10,846 nt of DNA from CAYSIX01 sp964431205. Lineage in GTDB: Bacteria; Planctomycetota; Phycisphaerae; Phycisphaerales; Phycisphaeraceae. Of this stretch, positions 1 through 7,665 are shown in pieces. The stretch is from assembly GCA_964431205.1 (NCBI GenBank), contig CAYSIX010000145.1, forward strand, positions 1-10,846, in the 5' to 3' direction. The translations under genes and the position numbers were made by a program. How positions within the stretch are numbered: the first letter of the stretch is position 1; the number at the start of each line of letters is the position of its first letter. The notes beneath the pieces were generated by a model. The model was not told the origin of the DNA. It saw nothing but the letters and a program-made list of their open reading frames with translations, and made no database searches.

Positions 1-12
1 GTCGCGGCGCGT

Positions 13-18
13 TATGCT
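13..18 (+). promoter_or_regulatory. Possible -10 element upstream of trpC
   Basis: TATGCT matches the bacterial -10 consensus TATAAT at four of six positions and lies 36 bases before the chosen trpC GTG. A start of transcription near base 25 would give a leader of about 30 bases containing the Shine-Dalgarno site. The -35 region would fall outside the window, so this cannot be tested here. Weak evidence. Confidence 0.2.
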
Positions 19-54
19 GATCGATTGAACCGAACGACGCCCGAGGGAAACACC

Positions 55-848
<794 letters not shown>

Positions 849-855
<7 letters not shown>

Positions 856-881
856 GGCGCGGTCGGTCCGTCGGTCAGCCC
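849..881. other. Inverted repeat spanning both convergent stop codons
   Basis: GGGCTGA (849-855) and TCAGCCC (875-881) are exact reverse complements separated by 19 bases. Each arm contains the stop codon of one of the two converging genes (trpC and the MBL hydrolase, both ending in Gly-stop). A 7 bp GC-rich stem could form in either transcript. There is no T-run on either side, so a classical intrinsic terminator is not supported. A weak bidirectional terminator or chance similarity of gene ends are both possible. Confidence 0.3.
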
Positions 882-1711
882 AAGGGGCCGGTCGCCGGTG
901 CGCCCGCTCCGACCGCCACGCGAAGCCCGTCGTACGCCGGCGACACGCCTTCGGGCAGCCGCGGCTCCAGCTCCGCGTGGCGGATGTCGTGGGCGATGTG
1001 CGTGAAGTACGCCTGTCGCGGCTGGATCTGATCGATCAGCTCCAGCGCCCGGTCCACCGTCAGGTGGGTGGGATGATGTCGATACCGAAGCGCGTCCAGC
1101 ACCAGCACGTCGAGGCCTTCGAGCAGCGGGAACGTCTGCGGCGGGATGCTCGACACGTCCGTGCAGTACGCCAGCGACGACCCGTCCCGATCCACCCGGA
1201 ATCCGAGCACCGGCAGCCGCCCGTGCATCAGCCGCAGCGGCGTCCACCGCGCCCCAAATAGCTCCAACGGCTGATCCGCCTCCAGCGGGTGCCCCACGAG
1301 CTGCGCCACGAATGACGGGTTCACGTTCCGCTGCGGCTGGAAGATGTACACGAACATGCTTGCCAGTCGTTCCAGCACGGTCGGCTCGGCGTACACGTCC
1401 AGCGGCGCCTTCATCACCGCGTTGAACCGCCGCAGATCGTCGATGCCCAGCACGTGGTCCGCGTGGGCGTGGGTGAACATCACCCCGTCCAGCCGCTCCA
1501 GCCCGTGCCGGATCGCCTGCACGCGCAGGTCCGGCGACGTGTCCACCAGCACCTGCCGGTCCCCGCCCTCCGCATCGGCGTACCGCACCAGCACGCTCGG
1601 ACGGGTTCGATGGTCGCGCGGATCATCCGACCGGCAGACCTCGCACGAGCAGCCGATCATCGGTACCCCCGCGCTCGTCCCTGTCCCGAGAAACAGCAGT
1701 TCCAGCGACAT
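875..1711 (-). CDS. PhnP-like metallo-beta-lactamase-fold hydrolase
   Basis: The 278-residue protein is a dinuclear-metal MBL-fold hydrolase of the type that includes PhnP, a cyclic ribose phosphate phosphodiesterase. It opens with GTGTSAGVPMIGCSCEVC. C21, C23 and C26 match the positions of the extra structural zinc site known in PhnP. The metal motif HAHADH (H81, H83, D85, H86) is followed by H163, D185 (CTDVSS), HHPTH near 212-216 and THIAHD (H238, H241). All ligands appear present, so the enzyme should be active. There is no phn cluster nearby, so a phosphonate role is not implied; many such homologues are uncharacterised. No Shine-Dalgarno site precedes the ATG, and a TAGAAT hexamer lies only six bases upstream. 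It converges with trpC and diverges from the phosphodiesterase gene. Confidence 0.88.
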   Translation of the reverse strand: MSLELLFLGTGTSAGVPMIGCSCEVCRSDDPRDHRTRPSVLVRYADAEGGDRQVLVDTSPDLRVQAIRHGLERLDGVMFTHAHADHVLGIDDLRRFNAVMKAPLDVYAEPTVLERLASMFVYIFQPQRNVNPSFVAQLVGHPLEADQPLELFGARWTPLRLMHGRLPVLGFRVDRDGSSLAYCTDVSSIPPQTFPLLEGLDVLVLDALRYRHHPTHLTVDRALELIDQIQPRQAYFTHIAHDIRHAELEPRLPEGVSPAYDGLRVAVGAGAPATGPLG

Positions 1712-1717
1712 GGGCGG

Positions 1718-1723
1718 ATTCTA
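1718..1723 (-). promoter_or_regulatory. Possible -10 box adjacent to the MBL start codon
   Basis: On the minus strand TAGAAT (five of six to TATAAT) ends six bases before the ATG at 1711. Transcription from it would begin at or next to the A of the start codon, giving a leaderless message. That would fit the absence of a Shine-Dalgarno site. I see no good -35 hexamer at 16-18 bases, which lowers confidence. Confidence 0.3.
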
Positions 1724-1824
1724 CGCCCGTTTCGCATTACCATGCGAGCGATGCGCCGGCCCGGGCTCACGTCCGCCACGCCTACGCCCGGCCCCGGTCT
1801 TCGCTCGTCTGGAACCACCGACCC

Positions 1825-3030
1825 GTGACCGACTCGGCCGAACAACGCCTGCTCGCCGCCTTCAACGAGGGCCGCCTCGTCCGTCCCAACACGGACGAGC
1901 CGTCGTTCACCGACCTCGCCGTCGCCCTGGCGCACGTCGGCGGCGTGCCGGGCGTTCAACTCGGCCGTTTCTCCAAGTGGATCGCCGACCGCCTCGGCGC
2001 GCCGCGCCACCTCGTGTTCGTCCTGGCGGACGGCATGGGCACGCACCTGCTCCGACGCCTGCCCGACGACGCGTTCCTGCGCAGCCACGTCACCGCCCAG
2101 CTCAACGCCGTCTTTCCCTCGACCACCGGCGCCGCGCTGAGCACCCTCGCCACCGCCACCTACCCCGCCGAGCACGGCCTGCCCGGCTGGTGGGCCTACC
2201 TCCAGCGGCACCGCCTGACGGTCACCACGCTCCCGTTCGTCGAACGCTACGGCGAAACCCCATTGGAAGACCACGGCTTCGACGCCGGCCTGCTCTGGTC
2301 CCTGCCCACCCAGATGGCCCGCATGCGCCGCCGCGTCACCGGCATCAGCCCCGCCGACTACGCCCGCTCCACCTTTACCACCTACCTCTGCGGCGACCAG
2401 CACACCCGCGGCTACCGGCGTATGCCCGACGCCATCGACGCCGCCATCGACACCCTCCGACGCGCCGACGAGCCGAGCTACACCTACGTCTACCTGCCCC
2501 AGCTCGATGCCACGTGCCACCGCTTCGGCGTCACCAGCGACGCCGCCGCCGTCACGCTCGGATCCTTCGACGTCGAGCTCGATCGCCTCGCCGCTCATCT
2601 GCCCGAGGACTCGCGTCTGGTCATCGCCGCCGACCACGGCTTGATCAACGTCACCCAGCGAGACCGCCTGTCGCTGCACGACCGCGACCCCATGCTCGAC
2701 ACGCTCGAAGCCCCACCGACCGGCGAGCCACGCAACCCCGTCTTCCACGTCCTGCCCGGACGCGAGGACGAGTTCGAGGCCCTGTTCAACGAGCGCTTCG
2801 GCGAGCGGATGATCCTGCTGCGGCGCGAGCAGGTCGAACGCCTGCGACTGCTCGGACCGTGCGCACTCTCCGAGCGCGCCCGCGAGCTGTTCGGCGATTA
2901 TATGGCCATCGCAGAGCATCCTGTCACGCTCGTGTACTACCCGCCGGGCACGTCGGCCCACACCGACCACCTCGGCCGACACGCCGGCCTGACGCCGCAG
3001 GAGATGCACGTGCCGTTGATCGTCGTCTGA
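1825..3030 (+). CDS. Alkaline phosphatase superfamily protein (type I phosphodiesterase/nucleotide pyrophosphatase)
   Basis: The 401-residue protein is of the alkaline phosphatase superfamily, nucleotide pyrophosphatase/phosphodiesterase type, hydrolysing a phosphoester through a metal-activated Thr. Metal and nucleophile positions are in family order: VLADGMG (D69), VFPSTTGAALSTLAT (Thr near 100-101), YLPQLDATCHRFG (D228, H232), AADHG (D270, H271) and GTSAHTDHLG (H379, H382). The segment YPAEHGLPGWW is typical of the subfamily. There is no signal peptide or membrane segment, so it is probably cytoplasmic, unlike many secreted relatives. GTG at 1825 is the first possible start in this frame. 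Only a weak GGA 11 bases upstream could serve as ribosome binding site. The substrate cannot be read from sequence. It is transcribed divergently from the MBL hydrolase over 113 bp. Confidence 0.87.
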   Translation: MTDSAEQRLLAAFNEGRLVRPNTDEPSFTDLAVALAHVGGVPGVQLGRFSKWIADRLGAPRHLVFVLADGMGTHLLRRLPDDAFLRSHVTAQLNAVFPSTTGAALSTLATATYPAEHGLPGWWAYLQRHRLTVTTLPFVERYGETPLEDHGFDAGLLWSLPTQMARMRRRVTGISPADYARSTFTTYLCGDQHTRGYRRMPDAIDAAIDTLRRADEPSYTYVYLPQLDATCHRFGVTSDAAAVTLGSFDVELDRLAAHLPEDSRLVIAADHGLINVTQRDRLSLHDRDPMLDTLEAPPTGEPRNPVFHVLPGREDEFEALFNERFGERMILLRREQVERLRLLGPCALSERARELFGDYMAIAEHPVTLVYYPPGTSAHTDHLGRHAGLTPQEMHVPLIVV

Positions 3031-3103
3031 GCGCCGGACGCCCGGTGATGGCCGCGAGTCTTCGAGCGGCCTTCGCCGGGATAGCGTTCGACAACGATCG
3101 GGG

Positions 3104-3142
3104 TTTGACAGGATAACAGGATCGGCCGGATCAACCGGATGC
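3104..3142 (+). repeat. Intergenic 8/9-bp-periodic repeat, copy 1
   Basis: This stretch reads as successive units ending in GGA: TTTGACAGGA, TAACAGGA, TCGGCCGGA, TCAACCGGA, then TGC. Its last 24 bases match 10251-10274 at 23 positions, and the upstream units keep the same phase there. Both copies lie 36-74 bases downstream of a plus-strand stop codon. The pattern resembles the short CAGGAT-type repeats seen dispersed in many genomes, so I regard it as a dispersed intergenic element rather than part of a gene. The rest of the 3031-3221 spacer shows nothing else I can name. Confidence 0.7.
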
Positions 3143-3221
3143 ACAAGCGCGGCGTGCGTGTTGCGCCAAGTGTCAAGCCGCCTAGAGGATCAGAACGTCA
3201 AGATGCGATGGGGACTTGAGA

Positions 3222-3488
3222 TTGGCTGAACTTGTGTTTGCGATCATCGACCTTTTATTTGGCGCGGTAGGCCTGGTTGTGTTCTTGGGTGTATGCATCG
3301 GGAGCCGGCTGATCGGGCGGCGGTTCGGGCGTTCGGCGAAGCGTCGCGTCCGTGCTCGCCGGGGCGGTTGTCCGTCCTGCGGTTACGATCTGCGTGGCAC
3401 CGTCTGCGCCGGGCGGGAGGCTTGCCCGGAATGCGGTGCGACGTTTCGAGGGGTGGCGACCGAGGCGCTCCACGGTCGTGAGAGCTAG
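3222..3488 (+). CDS. Small membrane protein with C-terminal zinc ribbon
   Basis: The 88-residue protein has one N-terminal hydrophobic helix (about residues 5-27, ending in GVCIGSRLIG), a basic stretch (RRFGRSAKRRVRARR) and a four-cysteine zinc ribbon, CPSCGYDLRG...CPECG (C50, C53, C68, C71). The CPxCGYDLRG form is a signature I associate with Planctomycetota. The basic stretch after the helix suggests that the ribbon faces the cytoplasm. Molecular function is unknown. I prefer TTG at 3222 because GGGGA at 3210-3214 lies seven bases upstream; TTG at 3216 would add two residues but is too close to that site. The gene lies 86 bp before ubiE on the same strand and may share its transcript. Confidence 0.72.
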   Translation: MAELVFAIIDLLFGAVGLVVFLGVCIGSRLIGRRFGRSAKRRVRARRGGCPSCGYDLRGTVCAGREACPECGATFRGVATEALHGRES

Positions 3489-3574
3489 AGTGCCACGAGC
3501 CAATGGAATCGCCAGCGTTTCACTGGCCGCGTGCGGGCGCAGGCGGGTGACGCGGGTTGCGATCGAGCACGACC

Positions 3575-4348
3575 ATGACTGAGCCTCAGACAGAACAACC
3601 GGCGTGGACGGCGGGGGATCTGTCGGACCCGCACGCGGTGGCGGACAAGGCGTCGCGGGTGCGGCGGATGTTCGCGGCGATCGCGCCGAAGTACGACCTG
3701 AACAACCGTCTGCACTCGCTGGGCCGGGACCAGGCGTGGCGTCGGACGGCGGTGAAGCTGGCAGGGCTGCGGCCGGGCGAGGTGGTGCTGGACGTGGCGT
3801 GCGGGACGGGCGACTTGGCCGAGGCCTTCGCGCGGGCGCGAGCCGGACGGGTGATCGGCGTGGACTTCACGGTGCCGATGCTGACGATCGCGGATCGCAA
3901 GGCGTCGCGGGTGACCGGCGGCGGGGGGGCGGCGTCGCTGAGCTACCACGCGGGGGATGCGCTGCGGCTGCCGCTGGCCGACGCGAGCGTGGACGTGGTG
4001 AGCATCGCGTTCGGGATCCGCAACGTGGCCGACCCGGCGCGGGCGATCGGTGAGTTCTTTCGCGTGCTGCGGCCGGGCGGGCGGCTGATCGTGCTGGAGT
4101 TCAGCGTGCCGACGAACCGGCTGATCCGCGTGTTCGACCGTTTGTACCGTGAGAAGGTGATGCCGGTGACGGCGAAGTGGATCGCGCGGGATCGTACGGG
4201 CGCGTACAGGTACCTGCCGCGGAGCGTGGACACGTTCCTGGATCGCGAGGGGATGAAGCGGCTGATGGGCGAGGCGGGGTTTGTGGAGCTGACCGAGCGG
4301 CCGGTGACGTTCGGCATCGCGGTGTGCTACCGAGGGGTGAAGCCGTAG
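3575..4348 (+). CDS. ubiE: Demethylmenaquinone/2-polyprenyl-benzoquinol C-methyltransferase
   Basis: This SAM-dependent C-methyltransferase performs a late ring methylation in menaquinone (MenG) or ubiquinone (UbiE) synthesis. At 257 residues it is full length. Family blocks seen are MFAAIAPKYDLNNRLHSLG (33-50), SAM motif I LDVACGTGD (72-80), VIGVDFTVPML (93-103), GDALRLPLADASVDVV (127-142), AFGIRNVADP (145-154), FRVLRPGGRLIVLEFS (162-177) and the C-terminal TFGIAVCYRGVKP. A planctomycete would be expected to use it for menaquinone. ATG at 3575 is chosen because the product then starts MTEPQTEQ; a GAG at 3565-3567 is the only candidate binding site, and TTG at 3557 is possible. Codons end strongly in G, unlike the C-ending plus-strand genes nearby. 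It converges with the lipoprotein gene 12 bp away. Confidence 0.95.
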   Translation: MTEPQTEQPAWTAGDLSDPHAVADKASRVRRMFAAIAPKYDLNNRLHSLGRDQAWRRTAVKLAGLRPGEVVLDVACGTGDLAEAFARARAGRVIGVDFTVPMLTIADRKASRVTGGGGAASLSYHAGDALRLPLADASVDVVSIAFGIRNVADPARAIGEFFRVLRPGGRLIVLEFSVPTNRLIRVFDRLYREKVMPVTAKWIARDRTGAYRYLPRSVDTFLDREGMKRLMGEAGFVELTERPVTFGIAVCYRGVKP

Positions 4349-4360
4349 CGTGGGCGACGG

Positions 4361-5836
4361 TCAGCGCGGTCGGCGGATGTCGCCGAGGTCGATGACGACG
4401 CCGTCGGGCTGGCAGTAATCGACGTTGAGCCGATCGCGGTCGAGGAAGGTGAGCAGCACGGCGGTGGCGCCGAATCGGTCGATGAAGGCCTGGTCCCCGG
4501 CGCCCGGCCCGGCGTAGGCGGTGTTGTCGTGCGCCTGGGCGTGGAAGTGGTAGTGCGCGATGCCGGTGAACATGCGCTGGAGCAACTCAGGCGGGGCGAT
4601 GAAGCGGCGGTCGTGATCGGTGAAGTCGGCGGCGAAGGCGATGGCACGGTAGCCGCGCGTGTCGAAGTCCAGCACGCCGCCGTGCTCGGTGGTGGTGTCG
4701 GCCAGGTCGGCGTCGGCCTGACGGAACAGCTCGGCGGCCAGCCGCGGTCGGTCGATGGCGTCGAGAACCGTGTCGATCACCAGCAGGTCGGCCCAGGCGA
4801 GCCGGTTGCGGTGGTCGGCCCATCGCTCGGAATAACCCGGTTGCGCCGCGCGGCGGTCGGTCCGCTGCGTGGGCATCACCAGGGCGAGGCGATCGTCGAG
4901 CTTCGAGCGCAGCGCCGCCCGGGCCGCCTCGTCCCGCACCACGTCTTGCCGCCCCACCAGCACCGGCAGGTGACGCATGGCCAGGCCCGCTTGCTGGTGC
5001 TCGGGCAGGGCGGCCGCTGCCTCACGCGCCCGCGCCCAGAACCGCTCGGGCCCGCTGTGCCTCGCGTACGTCAGCCACGCGATCGCCTGCGGCGTGTCCG
5101 GCAGGCGGTCGAGCACCACGGCCCCCGAACGCAGGTCGTTGGCCAGCCACGTGTTCGACCGTGTGCGGCTGAGCGCCCGGCGAAGCGCGTCGGGCTCGAG
5201 CAGCCGACTCAGCGCCGTCCATGCCGCGATGCGATGTCGCGGCTCGATGTCGGCCGTCCGGGGCGCGTCAAACAGGTCAAACAGGGCTTCGGTCGCCGGC
5301 GCCCCGTCGCTCAGTCGCGAGATCACCGCCAGCTCCGGTCGGTCCCGATCCGCATACACCTGCGACGGCCGCGCCAGGCTCACCGCCGCCGTCCGCACGA
5401 ACCCCCGGCGGTTCGCCTCGACCGCGCGGTCGAACACGTGCCCAAGCACGTCCCAGTCGTCCACCTCCACGATCCGCCGGTCGCAGACGGCCCAGAACGC
5501 CTCGGCGTCGTCCTCGAGCAGGCGATCGATCGCCAGGCGGCGCATCGCCACCGGCTGCGCGTCGGACCAGACGAGCCCGTGCAGCGTGGCGCGGTAGCGT
5601 TCGGCGTCGTCCGCCGAGCCCACGGCGCCGAGCTGCTCGAGCGTCCGCAGCCGGCGAGCGGGATCGATGTCGCGGTCGAGAATCGCCGCGCGCGGGTCGG
5701 CGGGCGGGCGCGCGGCGCAGCCGATCACCGGGCACGTGAGCATCATGATCGACAGGACGACGCCGGCCCAGCGTCCGACCGGCGTCGGACGCGCCGTGCA
5801 GAGCTTGTCAAGTCGACTGTTTTGGCGGCAAATCAT
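4361..5836 (-). CDS. Putative lipoprotein of unknown function with His-rich conserved-looking C-terminus
   Basis: I do not recognise a named family for this 491-residue protein. The N-terminus has a basic region, a hydrophobic stretch (WAGVVLSIMMLTCPVIG) and a lipobox VIGC with the Cys at residue 40, followed by AARPP, so it should be lipidated and envelope-anchored. Residues 40-370 are Ala/Arg/Asp/Leu-rich and probably helical, perhaps HEAT-like, but I cannot show a repeat. Residues about 378-491 form a different block: TTTEHGGVLDFD (E384), IAHYHFHAQ (H428, H430, H432), YAGPGAGD (D448) and LNVDYCQPDGVVIDLGD. The E...HxH...D order recalls JAMM metalloproteases, but the spacing is not canonical. 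A GTG at 5905 would add 23 residues overlapping the preceding gene; ATG at 5836 is preferred. It is probably cotranscribed with sppA and the 176-residue gene. Confidence 0.75.
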   Translation of the reverse strand: MICRQNSRLDKLCTARPTPVGRWAGVVLSIMMLTCPVIGCAARPPADPRAAILDRDIDPARRLRTLEQLGAVGSADDAERYRATLHGLVWSDAQPVAMRRLAIDRLLEDDAEAFWAVCDRRIVEVDDWDVLGHVFDRAVEANRRGFVRTAAVSLARPSQVYADRDRPELAVISRLSDGAPATEALFDLFDAPRTADIEPRHRIAAWTALSRLLEPDALRRALSRTRSNTWLANDLRSGAVVLDRLPDTPQAIAWLTYARHSGPERFWARAREAAAALPEHQQAGLAMRHLPVLVGRQDVVRDEAARAALRSKLDDRLALVMPTQRTDRRAAQPGYSERWADHRNRLAWADLLVIDTVLDAIDRPRLAAELFRQADADLADTTTEHGGVLDFDTRGYRAIAFAADFTDHDRRFIAPPELLQRMFTGIAHYHFHAQAHDNTAYAGPGAGDQAFIDRFGATAVLLTFLDRDRLNVDYCQPDGVVIDLGDIRRPR

Positions 5837-5892
5837 GGCTGACGATCCGCCGATCACGACCGGCGCCGAGGGGGGGGCGAACCAACCGCGAC

Positions 5893-6423
5893 TCAGGGGA
5901 AACACGGCTCAGGCCGGTTGCCGTCGGGGCAGGGTTGTCGCACCGCGCTCTGGAGGTCGATCGCGGCCTGGCTCGCCTGCGGGACCCATCGGATCGAGTC
6001 GGCGGCGCTGATCATGATGCCGCGCTCGGCGATCTGGGCCGCCATCATCGGGTCGACGTTCTCACGCTCCAGCGCTTCACGCGCCTGCGGCGTGTAGCGC
6101 TCGAGGTAGGCGACGAGGCCGCCGGCGGCGCGAACCTCCTGCACGGTCATGCCCTCATAGTCGCCGCACCCCTCGCAGGCGAACACGTGAGCGCGGACAC
6201 CCGCCGGCTGGCCTTCGGGCGTCGGGCCGGACTCGGTCTCAATCGGCGGCGTCGCCCGGTTCGTGTCCACCACCAGCTTGCCCGTGTTCAGGTCCAGGTA
6301 ATACGCCTCCGTCACCGTCCCGCCGCCGCCGCCGCCCCCGCTCATGTAGCGCATCACCAGCCACAGGCAGATCACGATCAGGAAGACCGCCCCGACCATC
6401 ACCACGGCCGAGTTGTTGTTCAT
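5893..6423 (-). CDS. Membrane-anchored protein of unknown function (glycine linker, CxxC)
   Basis: This 176-residue protein has one N-terminal transmembrane helix (about residues 6-24, VVMVGAVFLIVICLWLVM), a run of about seven glycines as a linker (29-35), and a soluble domain starting AYYLDLNTGKLVVD. A CEGC pair (C83, C86) is followed by a segment with LVAYLERYTPQAREALE, and the C-terminus adds two more cysteines (PCPDGNRPEPCFP). The CxxC could bind metal or act in redox, but no thioredoxin-like context is visible. By topology the domain is probably extracytoplasmic, though this is not certain. I have an impression of similar DLNTGKL proteins in planctomycetes but no assigned function. It lies between sppA (112 bp upstream) and the lipoprotein (56 bp downstream), all leftward. 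An in-frame TAG directly precedes the ATG. Confidence 0.78.
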   Translation of the reverse strand: MNNNSAVVMVGAVFLIVICLWLVMRYMSGGGGGGGTVTEAYYLDLNTGKLVVDTNRATPPIETESGPTPEGQPAGVRAHVFACEGCGDYEGMTVQEVRAAGGLVAYLERYTPQAREALERENVDPMMAAQIAERGIMISAADSIRWVPQASQAAIDLQSAVRQPCPDGNRPEPCFP

Positions 6424-6441
6424 CTAGTCCCGAATCGACAT
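6424..6441 (-). other. Five-codon minigene (MSIRD-stop) abutting the next ATG
   Basis: On the minus strand ATG TCG ATT CGG GAC TAG is followed at once by the ATG of the 176-residue gene in the same frame. A good Shine-Dalgarno site AAGGA (6450-6454) is eight bases upstream of the first ATG, but 26 bases from the second, which itself has only a weak GGGA. It could be a translated leader with reinitiation, or a former start now cut off by a nonsense mutation. Not shown to be translated. Confidence 0.4.
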
Positions 6442-6449
6442 GTGAGCGT

Positions 6450-6454
6450 TCCTT
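6450..6454 (-). promoter_or_regulatory. Strong Shine-Dalgarno site for the minigene
   Basis: AAGGA on the minus strand, spaced eight bases from the ATG at 6441. It is the best ribosome binding site in the 6424-6535 spacer and is poorly placed for the annotated start at 6423, so it decides which ATG is likely used first. Confidence 0.45.
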
Positions 6455-6535
6455 GAAAGAGGGTTGCGTGGTCACGTGGGTGGATCATGCGGGCGCGACG
6501 ACCGGCGCGCAGCGCCCGATCGAATCGACTCCGCT

Positions 6536-7642
6536 TCAGTTCACAATCGGGCACAGGTACATCAGCCGCGGCAGCGTCTGCTCGATCAGCCACGCCCGCA
6601 GCTTGCCGGGCGACAGCTCGGCGATCGACCCCGACGAACGCGACCCGAGCAGGCCCAGCATGCCGAACCCGCGCGGCTGGCGGATCACCGTCACCCGCGG
6701 GTCCACACCGGCGGGCACGTTCGCCCGGCTCGCCGCCTCCGCGATCGCGTCCTCCAGGTACCCGATCCCATCCACGACGCGAGCGGCTTCCGCCTCGTGC
6801 GCGGTGAAGATCTGACCCTTGGCAACCTCGCGGATCTCCTCCTCGCTCAGCGCCCCCGATCGCCCGGTCGTCACCGCCACCACAAACTGCCGGTGCGCGT
6901 GATCCAGCAGCGTTCGCACCTGTTGGCGGTCCCTTTCCGTCCACGGCCGCATGATGTCGTTGGCCGTGTCCTTCTCCGGCGAATCGGTCGCCACCAGCAC
7001 CTCGGGCGTGACGCCGACCTTGCCCAGCAACTGATCGATCGTGAAGGCCTGCGCCATCACGCCGATGCTGCCGGTGACGGTGGTCGGTTCGGCGAGCAGG
7101 TGGTCAGCCGCCATCGCGACGTAGTACCCGCCACTGGCCGCGATCGACCCGAAGCTGGCCACGATCGGGATCGCTGTCTCCTTCTTGAACCGCTCCAGCT
7201 CGTGCCAGATCTGATCCGACGGCGCGACGAACCCGCCGCCGGAATCGACCCGAAGCACCAGCGCCTTGGGCGGCTCCTGGCGTAGCTGCTGCAGGCTACG
7301 TCGCACGAACTCGTAGGCGTCGTCGTCGATCAGGCCGCGGATCGGCAGAATGACGATGCGGTGATCGGCGTTGCCCGGCTGATAGGTCGCCTCGCTCGGC
7401 CCGCTGGTCATCGAGACCAGCATCCCGCCGAGGTAGATGTTCACCAGGATCGAGAGCACCAGCACCGACGTGACCACCGAGGCGACGATCCGTGCGAGCA
7501 CGCCGCCACGCGGTTTCTGCGGCGGTGGCGGCGGGTAATACCCCGGCGGTGGCGGCGGCGGCATGGCCGGGCCGGGCGTCACGGCCGGTCGCGCCGAGCC
7601 GCTCGGCGTCCCTTCATCGTTCGGGGGCGACTGTTCGTTCAT
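6536..7642 (-). CDS. sppA: Signal peptide peptidase SppA (S49 family, short form)
   Basis: This membrane-bound serine protease degrades cleaved signal peptides and membrane protein fragments. The 368-residue size fits the short single-domain SppA. Order of parts: a proline-rich cytoplasmic N-terminal tail (residues 18-43, with runs of six and five prolines around GYY), one transmembrane helix (about 49-72), then the S49 domain with VLRVDSGGGFV (129-139), SIAASGGYYVAMAAD (166-180; nucleophile S170), GSIGVMAQ (191-198) and SPEKD (K224), the expected Ser-Lys dyad. Start is supported by GAGAGGA on the minus strand eight bases before the ATG. The downstream leftward genes encode two anchored proteins, suggesting an envelope operon. 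It diverges from the HemX-like gene across 229 bp. The short-chain repeat of prolines would need elongation factor P for smooth translation, from general knowledge. Confidence 0.93.
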   Translation of the reverse strand: MNEQSPPNDEGTPSGSARPAVTPGPAMPPPPPPGYYPPPPPQKPRGGVLARIVASVVTSVLVLSILVNIYLGGMLVSMTSGPSEATYQPGNADHRIVILPIRGLIDDDAYEFVRRSLQQLRQEPPKALVLRVDSGGGFVAPSDQIWHELERFKKETAIPIVASFGSIAASGGYYVAMAADHLLAEPTTVTGSIGVMAQAFTIDQLLGKVGVTPEVLVATDSPEKDTANDIMRPWTERDRQQVRTLLDHAHRQFVVAVTTGRSGALSEEEIREVAKGQIFTAHEAEAARVVDGIGYLEDAIAEAASRANVPAGVDPRVTVIRQPRGFGMLGLLGSRSSGSIAELSPGKLRAWLIEQTLPRLMYLCPIVN

Positions 7643-7665
7643 CGAATCACGTCCTCTCGATCACT

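Noticed and set aside
1344..3116. 590-residue plus-strand open frame overlapping the phosphodiesterase gene
   Set aside because: Arg/Pro/His-rich out-of-frame shadow of a gene with clear catalytic motifs; typical of GC-rich DNA.
1657..3144. 495-residue minus-strand open frame
   Set aside because: Antisense to the phosphodiesterase gene and runs through the intergenic repeat; no family blocks and Gly/Val-rich composition.
3161..3188. Promoter TTGCGC / TAGAGG before the zinc-ribbon gene
   Set aside because: 16-bp spacing is acceptable but the -10 matches only three of six bases; not distinguishable from chance.
3511..3527. GCCAG...CTGGC hairpin between the zinc-ribbon gene and ubiE as a terminator
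   Set aside because: Only a 5-bp stem with a 7-base loop and no T-run.
4529..5842. 437-residue plus-strand open frame over the lipoprotein gene
   Set aside because: Antisense shadow; the minus-strand product has a lipobox and ordered motifs, this one has none.
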